Positions 41,243 through 56,901 of a DNA stretch of 64,000 bases are shown here, piece after piece (the stretch's first letter is position 1; each line of letters begins with the position of its first letter). This DNA is from Paramacrobiotus metropolitanus (lineage: Eukaryota > Tardigrada > Eutardigrada > Parachela > Macrobiotidae): positions 682,001-746,000 of the forward strand of contig NW_026570248.1 of assembly GCF_019649055.1 (NCBI RefSeq), given 5' to 3'. Under the pieces are notes generated by a model. It had not been told where the DNA came from, made no database searches, and was given only the letters and a program-made list of their open reading frames with translations. Both the position numbers and the translations under genes were made by a program.

Positions 41243-43092
41243 CTACTCGATTAACAGCAGCTTCCTCGAATGTCAGTTTAAGCGTATTTCATATTAAACC
41301 TCGTACAGTGAAGTATTGCGTGATAGTATCTCAGTATCTCGTAAATTTTGTAATACTACGCAAGCCCTTTCGAAGCTGTATAGATGCGCGCATTTTTTTT
41401 ATTTAATTTATCTTAATAATACAATACAAAAGTTCCAGAAAACAATCTCTAGTACAATCTTAAGTTCCACAAAAATGCCATCTTATTGTAGCGATAGTAT
41501 TTATACGAACGATAAGACCGCCCAGTTATGATGAATCATTCCATCGCGTTATGAATTTGTCCACTTTACCGGCTAGTTTCCTTTCTCATGAACTTCTAGA
41601 ATTCAGTCTTGTGCTCAGCTTGCTACAGCTTGCATCTACTTGATTGCTCCTCTTGTTGAAACCCTTGCTTACAACCTTGCTCCGTTTCTTGAACGCCTTG
41701 TCATTAAACATGCCTTGAGTTACGTTGTTGTGTTTGACCGCTTGGGATGAACCTGCGTCATCCCAATCGGAGCCACCTGTGTAATTGCGTTACATCAGTT
41801 AACATCAGTTAAGACTTAAGAGCGTCCACGACCGCATCGTTGCCGGTCGTGCCACCTTCACACCAACAGCCGTTTAATCGTGGTAAAGGCTGATCGCCAC
41901 CCCACTAGAACAGTAGCCAGATAGGCCACTGTTACATTATATATACACCACCACTATATATACGGGTAACTATCAGGATTTGTTGGGGCTAGCCGGCTAG
42001 CGCTTTGTCACCCCGACTCACTCGATTCAGTTTTCAGTAGAGATTTCTGATTTAAATACTATCCTGGTATAGGCCGCTGCCCGCAATCGGAAGAAGCGGC
42101 CAGTCGCCATAATTTTTTGGGGAACATTGATAAATTGCTGTACATTTATGACGACATTACCTAAATGATATCAACAGCTCTGTATGAGTTCTCGTTCATA
42201 CTCGTAAAACTAAAGCGTGAGACTACTGTATCAACGGTCCAGTCGGTCCTCCATCCAAAAATACAAAGAATAAGTCCATATACAAAAAACTGTGTGGCTG
42301 GATAAACGAATTTTTCTCATCCGATAGCACGGCAATCTTTCTAAAGCTGCCTCATACAATTTTTTTCGGGCAAATCACATACGCTGGAGGTCAGTATCTA
42401 CGGTTAGGTCAACATCATTGGTAATTAAGTAGATGACCAACAATTTTTGCCAAAACTTCGTCGAACCTGTTCTTAATAAGCTAAAAATTAAAAGAAACGG
42501 TAAAAAAGTAGAACATTTTATTTGTTTTATGCTAGTTTTATTTTTGTTTTCTACATCATGCGCCATTCCATCGTGCCTGTAACAAACTATCATGTACCGA
42601 AAAAGCCAAGGCAGTTTCTGCATTTCTGGGAGTAACCTTGTGGCATGTAGGCACTAAAAAGCGTACAGAAAGTACTTACTGTACCCACCAAAGAAGCCAA
42701 GCAAAATTTAAAGCAAACCTTTTTAAATCAAATTAAAATAGTCACTATCTCCAATACTTCTGCCACAAGACGTTGAGGTCACTTATCAGTGCTGCTACAA
42801 TCGATAGAAAGGCCAAAATCCCAATCATTTCGGAAGTAAAGTTGTGTGCATTTCAAGTTAAATTCTTTCATCATTTTTACAACTATCAAAATTATTATTA
42901 GGAAGTATATCAGAAGCATCAAAATGACAAACATCGCATTATACGGCAATCAATCTAGTGTCACATCACCAGGTTGAGTGGCTTGCAGCAGAATAGGCAA
43001 CTGAGGGAGCTGGGTCGGAATAACAGAATCAAAATGCGCCAATGTGGCAAACAACAAGGCTGGATCCAGTCCGACGAAACACCAAATACCAG

Positions 43093-45588
43093 TCATTTCA
43101 GGAATCTGTCATCGGGATCCTCATCATCGTCTTCAGTTTTACCGTCGGTAACGACGTGCGAATTGCACCGTTCACGATGGCTGGTGTCATTAACAGCGAT
43201 ACGCTCGTAGTACGATTCAAAGCCAGTGCGCTCTTTCAGCTAAAACCAAAAGCAGAAATTTAACTCTCGTTCAAGACACATATTCACTGCGAAGGAACAG
43301 AATTTATGGAATATGATGCAGATCTTATCAAAATCAAAAACTATATAATCTGCATCTCCGTCTCGGTATTACCACGCAAACAGTAATTCGAAGGTCTGCC
43401 TGATCTGGTCATCTGGACTCCTTCACAAGAATACAAAACTGCTTTTTCACAAAAAGTAAGTAATAATTACCTCTTCCAAAGCATGCATTATTTGCAGTTT
43501 CTCTTCTTCAGCAATCGTTTCGTCCAAAAGATCTTCGACCATCATAGCAGTCGTTCCTGACCTGCAAATTATGAAAGGACGTGCAGTACATGTACCGCGA
43601 TACCAGTAGCGAAGAACGGCTTACAAGTGGGACTGGTGCGAATCTATCGATTCTACACTCCCGGTCGAGCCACTTGACGATAGCATCCCCGATGGTGAAC
43701 AATGGTCAATTAATGGAGAATCCCGTGATTCTCCATTAATCGACCAAGTGCAGATTTCGTCACTTTCCGAATGAATTTCGATATCGTTATGCGCATCGGT
43801 GAAACTCAGTTTGGCATCATTATCTCCATCAAGGCTTGAAGGCGGCTCAGGATAGTTCACTTTCAACTGAAAAAGAAAACGAAGTTAAAAAGCGAACTTC
43901 CGTTAAAATCCAACATTTAAAACTGCAATACACTAACGCGCTACGCAAAGCGAAGTGTTAAACTATTTGAAATGATTACACGTTATACTTACATAGTCAC
44001 ATTCCGTAAGGCCATTTTCACAGTTCCCGTTACTTTCGAGCGTAAAATCCTCCTGAAACGTACCAAGACTATTAAAACCAATAATCCTTATCTGCAGTAA
44101 TCGCAAGCGTACAAAAAAGCTGACAATCCTTCAATAACCAGCCAAACAACTATCCTCAGTTTTTAACTTTCAAAAGATTTTCAAAATTTATAAGCAAAAG
44201 CCATCAGGATAACAAATAGCTGCTTACGCCGTGACAGTCATTAAAACTTAAACACGAAAAGATTCACTAAGCAATACTGTACTACATAATAATAATTCTT
44301 CCTCATGCCAGGAGGTAATAAGGTAAAAGTTTCAGATTATGTCAAAGCCGAAAGAGCAAAGTGCTTGCGCTTTGATTCGTATCCAACTACGATACACGAA
44401 ATCATTCCTACGGAATGTCATGTATAATCCACCGAAACAATATCTAACTCACCTTGAGGTCGCTGCCTAATACTGCGCCAAGAAAAGCTTTTTCACACGA
44501 TGGTCCGAGAACAGTGCCGCCAGTTCCCAGATAACTCTGACTGGACAGGCTCCTTTTGACTACCTTCGTTAGCTGGGGAGGTTTACCTAATATCAGACAA
44601 ATCCTTTATTCTGATGATCTAATCCTTTTCACAGAAATACAATCGAAAACAAATCTTACAATATTATTTTAGTCTATTAATTCAAATAACCAATAAGCAG
44701 CGTGATGGACAATGTACACTTACCCCACACAGTATTCTGCGCTGCGGTCGCAGGTTCAGCTTTCATCGGAGTAAGAGAGGGAAAATCACTTTGCTGCAAA
44801 TGAGGACTGTTCGGTCTATGCGTGGCCTGAAGGTTTTTAGTCGCTACAAAACTATACGAGATCCCATTGGAACCGGTGTTAGCCTCGCGAACAGACAAAC
44901 CCTACAAATACAGCAAAATAATATAACCCATGTCATGAATTCCATGTACGTGTGCCTGATAAATAATTGCCGTTCTTAACCGGGTGTTGTCGTTTTGAAC
45001 GGAATTTCGTAACCTGCCAATAAAAACCAGCTAACAAGCCAAAAACAAATTCAAAATTACATTCGTAAATGCGGAGCCATGCCGGAAATGTTCATCATAT
45101 TTTGAACGTCCGTTCCGTAAATGATGATGATTATTGCCGTGACGAGAACCAAAACCGTTACTGGCTTTCAAAGTATTGCTGTGCGAGCGGCGGATCAGTA
45201 CTTCTACGAACCAAAACAACGTATAATTTCTTTTCGTAAAAAAACTCCTATCGCACTCGCCCTACCTTCATCGAAATCTGAGATTCGATTGTGATTATTG
45301 CCGTGAGTAAAGAACTGATCAGAATGCGAGCAGTGCTGCGCATCACCATGGATCCATTGAGTACGGAATCTGTTATCCGATTTTCGATCAGCAGCTGCCC
45401 GATCCCATGAGTCGTCAACGGAGTGCCGCGAGCCAAGACTGGGCCGAAACTACGAACAATTTCACTTGGATCAATCCAAATGCATCGCGGGGAAGCTGAT
45501 AAAAATTTACCAACTGTGTCGGGCTGTGTGCGGAAGAACGCAGCCACGAGGGGGCGAGCGAGTCCCGAGAAACGCTTGAATCAGTCAT
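43093..45588 (-). CDS. GPBP1: Vasculin/GPBP1-like protein
   Basis: Nine exons (45511-45588, 45266-45449, 45061-45203, 44724-44901, 44453-44586, 43993-44052, 43625-43866, 43471-43561, 43093-43239) give 418 residues; phases fit. Points shared in order with vasculin (GC-rich promoter-binding protein 1) are an N-terminal APSWL near HSPTQLF, a Gly/Asn/His/Arg-rich segment (GNNHHHLRNGRSKYDEHF), DFPSL followed by VWGKPP, and a basic LTKVVKRS block. The C-terminal half is acidic and Ser-rich and poorly conserved. Family members are nuclear or cytoplasmic proteins linked to GC-rich promoter binding, but their molecular role is loosely defined. Identification rests on short motifs in a mostly disordered protein, so another Ser/Arg-rich nuclear protein is possible. 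The gene structure is better supported than the name. Confidence 0.6.
43709..43740. repeat. Perfect 14-bp hairpin inside a vasculin-like exon
   Basis: ATTAATGGAGAATC (43709-43722) and its exact reverse complement (43727-43740) are separated by four bases. The structure lies within coding exon 7 and encodes SINGES and SPLID on opposite sides of the loop. Confidence 0.9.
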
Positions 45589-46713
45589 TTACTTGGCATA
45601 ATGTGGACATAGTACGGCGGGGTATTAATAGTCCATTGTACTCTTACATGGATGCCATTATTTAAGATAAACTGGGAAGACAAATTGCCACAATCCCACA
45701 ACAGCAGAAACTTACAGGAGCCTTTGCGAAAGACTCAACGCTACAGCTGTGACTTTGAACAACAAGTACTTCTGCTAAGAATGTTAGGGATAACGTTATC
45801 CAAAACAAGTAAACTTTCCTACACAACGAAATGCTTTCCAGCGCGAGCGGAAATCAGCCTTATATTCTGCTCAACTTAATTATCACCTGACATGAAAAGT
45901 ATTCCTCAATACTTAGTGAATGAAAATCACAACGAAATCACAATAACAAACGTTCCCAAAATTCCTGGCGAAAGTTTCAAGAAATCTGATATTTGACTAC
46001 CCACGAAGTAGAACAAGCGAATTCTTATGACAGTAGCAGCAGAAGCACCTAACGAACCTGCAGGTTATAAGTTCGTCTGAAGTTGAACCGGCTCAGACCC
46101 GGTCGGAGTCGCAGACCGGCTGCCACATTTACAATAACGTACGACTCGGTATGAGTAAGTAACAGCGAAATGGAGTCGACTGGTCGTCCCTGGTCGGGAC
46201 CGATTTTGGCTTTTCTCAGTAATAATGACATACTCAATTAATTTATTTTTGAAGAAAGGTTTTATTACTTAGATATCTGAATTGTTATTAAAAAATGTGT
46301 TGGGAAAGAGCGATGCCCTTGTAGAAAAGCGAAGCTTGGTTAGTCAGCAGACATGCTCGTTATTAATGCGTCATGTATGCAGTAAAAAGTTTGTGCTCTT
46401 GTGCGGCTGTTACCTATGACCGGCTCTTCCGGATTCCGGAATTACGGCAACGAATTTTATTTTATTTGTTGCACTCGTAAACATCAGTGTATATTTGCTC
46501 AGCTAAAATTTATTCGAATCATTCATGCTTTATTTCACTGCAAGTTAAAACGTCCACTGCCTACCGCCTACACAAAACTGCAAATCGTTTGCACAATTTG
46601 TTGTGCTAAAATGACCTTTCACTCATTTAATAGATGAGGGACAGGCAACAATATAAAGGCAGTCCGTTATTAAGTACAGTAACAAATACTAAATTCCTGC
46701 AACCATCGTTGGT
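45589..46713. other. Intergenic region between Miro and the vasculin-like gene
   Basis: 1.1 kb between the end of Miro and the start of the vasculin-like gene, both on the minus strand. It probably holds the vasculin promoter and the Miro 3' UTR. No coding exon or repeat was recognised. Confidence 0.45.
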
Positions 46714-50333
<3,620 letters not shown>

Positions 50334-51732
50334 TTCAGAGGCGAGGAAATGCAAAATAAAGGATGCACAATGTGACAATGCCACAATCCAGCAAGAGACA
50401 GTGCAGCATCAAATTTCGAGAAACCATTCGCTGTAACACATCCACCGCGCGACGCGTCAGCTAATTTTGCGAAACAACACTTGATTCCAAAATCTCTGTT
50501 AGCTCATGATATCCAATGAAAACACAATTATAATAAAATGCATAACAAGCGAAGGAACCAAACCGCGCCGTGCCAGTCGCCTCGATGGCTCGAACCCCTC
50601 CAAAAAGAATTAACTGCATTAACTTTCCGATGCGTCTGTCAGACTTGAGCCAGTTGTTCGTTAATCGTTCACACAAAGCAGGACCTCAGAATCATTCACT
50701 TGCAAAATGAAACAAATAACAGAAAACTTGCAAGCGAACGTGGATAACACCTATTTTAACTATTTTTTAAAAAAAGGCTTCCAAATTAAAGAAATCTGTT
50801 TTGAAGTTATTCGGTTGTACTGTACGTTATAGCGTAGCCATCTGACGCATCGGAGCAGGCGGTGCCAGGCACACACACGCACCGGAAGTATGGGCGCTGT
50901 GGCGTTTTGCCGTACGGAAGCAGTCCGAAGCACACGCTCCGCGCGGGTGTTTTTTTGTTGTTTTCATGTTTTGGTCTAATTAACTTATATCAACTAGAGC
51001 TGCGCGCAGAAGACATTTATGTATATCCACTTTGTGTTTTCAATGTTTTGCTGGTATTCGTTATTATTTGTTTTGCTCTACGGTTATGTTTACTGTTTTC
51101 TATTTGGACAAGGGACTTTGGATTAGGCGGACAAATACCGAGTGGATATCTCACTGACTGAAATATTAACCGTATAATTAACGCTTTATACCCTGTGGCC
51201 TGTCTCGTAAAATTAGTTATCTTACGATTAAAAAGATACTCACTTAATTCAGGTGTGTATAATTTTATCCTTATCGGTTACCAACTGCGATTGCAGTAGG
51301 TACTCGTGGTACGGTACCTGATTCTGACTGGTGGAACGTCTGGCTCGGAAATTCGGAATGACAGTAAGTGGGATATCAACGAGACTTCAAGTATGATAGG
51401 ATTTTGCGGTTATGAAATGGGTGCTTATCAGCAAAGCGAAAAACATCACGGATTTTTGGCCAGTTTAGGGTACGCGGTATGGTGATTACTGCTTGTACTG
51501 CGAGTGCATTGCTCTTTTGCGGACTGATAAGTTTTTTCGCCTTGCATTACTGTGTTAGCGCTCTGAATTCGATTCCTAATCAGCTGATTGGTCACCACCT
51601 TAATAATATATCGACTGCGAGATGGCGCAGTGATGTGGATGTAAAAAAATTATTTCTTCAAAGGATGCATAAAGGAAGCCATCGTTGAAGTGGACTCTCT
51701 GTATTTGGCGACATCAGCTACGATAGTGTACG
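50334..51732. promoter_or_regulatory. Divergent promoter region of Miro and CLC-7
   Basis: 1.4 kb between the start codons of Miro (-) and the CLC-7-type gene (+). No coding exon was recognised in it. It must contain both promoters or 5' UTR exons, but I see no specific factor sites, so the regulatory role follows from gene arrangement alone. Confidence 0.4.
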
Positions 51733-54700
51733 ATGGCGAGCTCATCTCACGATCTCGCTGAAAGTGAGCCACTGCTTTGTCCGCAGTCTCGACGAGAATC
51801 CCACAGAAATATTTGGTACCAGAGCCCGTACATTGGGGTATGTCCATACCGATATTACAATACCTTGAATTATCTAGGTAAATTGTAATCATACAAAGAT
51901 TGCAAGTACAGCGAATTTTTAATTTTCAAAGAAAAAAACTTGATTCTTTGGTTCTGTTTTTCGTATTCATAGAATATTTATCTGTGCAGCACTTGATTAG
52001 AGCTACTCGAGTAGGGCTTGCGAGCACTAAAATCAACTTGCTGGAATTGTAGAAAATGAAATCTTTTTTGTTTTTACAGGGCCAGTTGGACGCTTTAGAA
52101 AGAACCGGCAGTGTTAGCGATTTCAGCACCTTGCGACAACTGTTTGATCAAGATGATGCAAATTCCGAGGGAATGCGTTCGGTGCGTTCCAATTCGACAG
52201 GCAGTCAGGACGGGCACCTCAACCGAATGCGAGCGTCAGTGCGAGCGTCTGCCCTTCCAGCAGCTGGCGAATTTAGCTACATTCGCAACAGATATGCTCC
52301 GTTGCGCGAAAAGAGCAGCACACGAGTAATTTCGGATCAGTACGAGGTATAGTTCTGATGTGAAATATTATTTTCACAGTTACATTGATTTATGCACTCT
52401 CATCTTGGATTTGTCCTTTCGAACTTAGCAAACTGTAGCTAAATAAATTTTTTTGTTACTGTAGTGTTTTTTTTACGACATATATAAGTTTTTGAAAAGC
52501 AGCACCGGATTAATGCGCTTTTCTGCTCGGACAGTGAAACCATTGAGAATTGGGATGTTTTCTCTTGTAGCATTAAATGGTAATCATGGTAGACAGCTTT
52601 ATTTTTTGATTAATTAATTTGTCCAGTGTTTGAGTCTTTTAGTACTTTTCCCTGTTATGCAGAGCCTGGATTACGACAAGTGCGAAAATTCGCTGTACTT
52701 ACGAGCTGAGGCAAAGCAAACTTTCTCCCATGTGAACCGCATCCAAGTGGAGAAATGGATCGTTATGTTTTTTATTGGGACTTTCGTGGCTTTGATAGCT
52801 AATGCGGTTGTGATAACGGTGGAGAAAATTTCCGAATGGAAATATAGCCGGCTGCGGGACATTTTTGATGTCTGTTCTACAACGGTACTTTTTGTAGTCT
52901 CTTAGATAGTTAGTTCCCAAACTACATTCCTTTTTAATTTATTGTTGCTCGTTACACAGTGGGTAATATAAAACAGAACCGCTCAAACTATAATAAAAAA
53001 ATCTCTGTAAGCTTATCCACTCCATCCATGGTGCCCAGTACTGACGCCGCGTTCCCCCGTTAAATCTCAATCGACAGGCGCTGTCGAAGAAACTACATTT
53101 AACTGTAACTGCATTTATTATTTTTCCAGAAAGAAAACTGCTTAGTTCAGCCGTTGGGTTTTTGGATCCTTAGTAATATGGTACCCGTTTTGCTGGGAAG
53201 TGCTCTCACGGTGTACGTCGCACCTGCCGCGTCCGGAAGCGGTGTAGCCCAAGTGAAATGTTTTTTGAATGGTGTGAAAATTCCAGAATTCGTCCGAATC
53301 AAGGTAAAATCTTAGAGAATTACTTTTTAAAAAATTCGTGATCTAGCAAACCGTTACGCTTATTTAGACGTTAATTGTGAAAATATTGGGAATGATTGGA
53401 TCCTTGACCGGGGGTTTGGCAGTGGGTAAAGAAGGCCCGATGATTCACATTGGAGCCATTGTCGGCGCAGGTGTTTCGCAGGGCCGTTCCACAACTTTCA
53501 AGAAAGACGCGCATATTCTGGAAGAATTCCGTAGCGATACTGAAAAGCGGGATTTTGTATCTGCCGGAGTGGCGGCCGGCATTGGTGCGGCTTTTGGAGC
53601 TCCAGTAGGTGGTGTGTTGTTGAGTTTGGAGGAAGGTGCGAGCTTTTGGAATCAGTCACTAACGTGGAAAGTCGTAAGTGTGCTAACATGCAAGCTTGAT
53701 TGTAAAATTGACTGGGCCGTACAGAGTACCAGTGCATCTGACATTCAGGTCAGCAGGAGTTTTGCGATTGTATAAATCGGAAATGGCGAATGTTGCAGTT
53801 TTTTTGCTCCTTGGTTTCCGTTTTCGTCTACAACTTGATAATTGGTGTTTACGATGGCCATCCTGGCGACTTATCAAATTCTGGGTTGATTAACCTGGGC
53901 GAGATGATGAACTTAAAATACCTTGCATATGAAATCCCGATTTACCTGCTTATGGCCGTTGGAGGAGGGCTCCTGGGAGCGATTTTTAACTTCCTTAATT
54001 TCCATCTAACTATGTTCCGGCACAAGTATGGATTCCTTTGCTTCTGCAAAATTTTCCTGCTAAACTGGACACAAATCAAACTAATTTGCTTTCTAGACAT
54101 ATTACACGGAAGTGGGCGAGAGTTTCAGAAGTTGTGCTGATCTCAGCCGTCACGGCAACAGTTGGGTTCATGCTAATTTATTTCATTGACGATTGCCAAA
54201 TGGTAAAGGATACGAGCCCACAAAGAACGGTCCAGGTTTGTTTTGAACTTGATTGCTTATTGACATATTCAAATCGAAAAACTGGGGCTTATATTGGGAA
54301 GATCTAATGCAACTTCACTGCCTGAAGGTTGTTGTTGTCATGATTTGCAGATGCTATGTCCAGATGGAGAATATAGCTCAATTGCAACCATGCTGTTCCA
54401 GACATCGGAGTTTAGCGTTCGAAATCTCTTACACGATGAACCTGGTAATGTGACGTGAGATGTTAAAATAAGTGGCTTCGTTATTTTTCAAGGTGGTTAG
54501 AGTATTCAAATTTTTTCCTGAGCGTATTAAACATTTAGCGGCGTTTCAGTTTGGCACATAGCGCTATATTACATTCGTTTCTTTCGTTTTTCAGTACCAG
54601 CTGTAGGGAAGTTTATTTTCTGCGAAAATTTTTTTATTGATTATATGATTTCATTAATATTATATTCATTTTTATTGGTAATTCCCCTTGGCTAAATTTC

Positions 54701-56426
54701 GATTTTTAGTTGCCCATAATTTTGTTCCATGTATGGTGTTGTGGTTGTATGGAATTGTATTAAAATGATCACACTTTAAAATGCATGACGGCAGACAGAA
54801 TCATATTTTGCGGATTGTGATTTTTACTCAATATTGTTCTTATTTTAGGGACATATAGGCCGACAACTTTGGTTGCGTTCCTGATAGTTTATTTTCTCTT
54901 GGCTTGTTGGACTTGTGGCAGTTGGATTCCGAGCGGTAATCTGATTCCGGGTTTGCTCATCGGTGCAACTTGGGGCCGACTCTGCGGTATCGGTATGATG
55001 AAGTTGGTTCCCGGTGTTCCAATTGATCCTGGAAAATATGCGTTGATCGGGGCCGCAGCCCAACTGGGAGGAATTACGAGAATGACAATATCATTGACCG
55101 TTATTGTAAGAGCACCCTTTTTAATTTTCTGCTTTCTTGTATTGCATTGTAATTTGGTATCAAACAGCAATTTTCTGAGACGGAAGTCTCGGAATCCAGG
55201 CACTTCATTTGAAGTGTGAGTGTGTTTCAGCTGATTGAGACAACTGGAAACATTACATTTGGACTTCCAATTATGATTACTTTAATCGTGGCTCAGTGGG
55301 TGGGCAACTGGTTTAATGATGTAAGCTCAATTAAATTTTTTCTCGACAATGTATACTGGCGCTTATGCGAAATTCTGCAGGGATTGTTTGACATTCACGT
55401 CAAGCTTTTGCGCGTTCCTCTTTTGGACTGGGAACCTCCTCCACTTTCTTCCCACATGACTGCAAGGTGTGTTATAGTGGTAGCAGAAAATTGTGACAGT
55501 TTAGTTATTTTACCGAAACAGTGTTGTGGTTTGATAGATAATTGTAGAAATGCGCTATTTGTTTAGGAGTTCGCTTATTTTCTGCACTGCGTTGAAAGAT
55601 ATTATTGCAGATCCATCATGAGCTATCCTGTTTATACTTTCAAGACGGTGGAGAAAGTGGGTGTAATTTACGATATTCTAAAGAAAGTCACGCACAACGG
55701 GTTTCCTGTTGTGGAGGAAGGAGACATCCGTAATCCCGTAAGTAAACCGGGTGCACTTTGGTCGTGTATGAAATCTGCACTCTTGGCTGGTGATAGTGAT
55801 TCATGGCTGATGTTTTAGTTGTCTGACGAACCAGAAACATTCGGGCGTTTCCGCGGACTGATTTTGCGTTCGCAGTTAATAACACTTCTTCAGAATCGAG
55901 TATTCAACGAGTCGCCAAATATCAGCGAAATACGGCGTCGTTTGGATATCCGAGCTTTTCGGGATGACTATCCAAGATATCCTAGCATCAAGGTGAGCAT
56001 TTCCTATTTTCGATTTGTTAAATGATATGGTTTAGTTTACACCAAGATTTTTCACATAGGACGTTATAATTACCGAAGCAGAAAAGAATTTCACCATGAA
56101 TTTGTATCCTTACATGAACCCTTCTCCGTACGTTGCGTACCTGGTGCGTATGGTACTTTGGGAAATATCTTAAAGAGTTTTTAATGTGAGGTGATGACTT
56201 TCTTCACCTTTAGAGTACTCCTTTTCCGCGGGTTTTTCGACTTTTTCGAGCGCTTGGATTACGGCATATTGCGGTTGTTGATACACGCAACCAAGTTGTG
56301 GGCATAGTCACTCGCAAAGATTTAGCTCGATACCGGGTGGAAACTCACAAAGGCCGAATAAAGGTCGAAGAGCTTCAAGTGTCTAACGAGTTAGCAGTCA
56401 ATCCCATAACGAGAGCATGCCCTTAA
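51733..56426 (+). CDS. CLCN7: CLC-7-type lysosomal chloride/proton exchanger
   Basis: Fifteen exons (51733-51837, 52080-52346, 52663-52884, 53130-53303, 53368-53673, 53799-54025, 54097-54235, 54351-54444, 54849-55105, 55231-55320, 55381-55466, 55611-55737, 55819-55992, 56060-56143, 56214-56426) give 854 residues in phase. The start was chosen because it gives an acidic dileucine sorting signal (ESEPLL) like that of CLC-7. The CLC-7 hallmark SLDYD precedes the membrane domain. The gating glutamate (GKEGPMIH) and the proton glutamate region (LEEGASFWN) are intact, implying a coupled exchanger. Two CBS domains close the protein ([23 protein letters not shown]). In other animals it works with OSTM1 in lysosomes. 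Two chloride-filter motifs deviate: GSGVAQ instead of GSGIPQ, and GNLIP instead of GxFxP. Confidence 0.94.
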
Positions 56427-56901
56427 ATTTAGTGCTGGCTGGCTGTTCCAAATTTTAAAATCTCTTGTTTTAACCATGATGCTTATGTGATTATTGTTGG
56501 ACTGTGATTTCAACCGTACAGGTAGTAAGAACTACTGCATCTTTCACTTTTTAGTATTTGAAGATTGTCTTACAAAATCGATGTTTGATATTGTACATTG
56601 ATTCTGCATTCACCTTATTACTTGCTATACACCTTTACTCTACACGTTTGTTCTTTTAAAGACCTAAAAAACAACTTCCGGCAAAAAGATGTCCTTTCTA
56701 ATGGTAGTAAAGTGAATGTCTTTACGATAGTTCCTTCCTTTATAAGTCGATAGTTCCTTTCAAAAACGGTATCAACTATCAAACCTTTTTGAGAACAGCA
56801 GCAAGCCACTTGAAACAAGACGATTCAAAACTCTTAACCAAAAAAGGAATCCCAAACGAATGCTTTTAACTTCATAAATTAATGACGTATCACAAAAACA
56901 A
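56427..56901. other. Convergent intergenic region, CLC-7 and HYOU1 3' ends
   Basis: 475 bases between the stop codons of two converging genes. Presumably overlapping 3' UTR territory. No coding potential or repeat is seen. Confidence 0.5.

Larger units (their letters stand above)
34514..43092. other. 8.6 kb without a recognised gene
   Basis: No exon of a known family was recognised on either strand. It lies upstream of GRIP (-) and downstream of the vasculin-like gene (-), so it probably contains GRIP's promoter, 5' UTR and missing first coding exon(s) within a long intron. Visible structures are a 10-bp inverted repeat (34691-34700 with 34729-34738), a 25-bp tandem duplication (40226-40275) and a perfect palindrome GCTAGCCGGCTAGC (41988-42001). 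Several frames of 60-150 codons exist, but they lack convincing composition or similarity. Confidence 0.45.
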
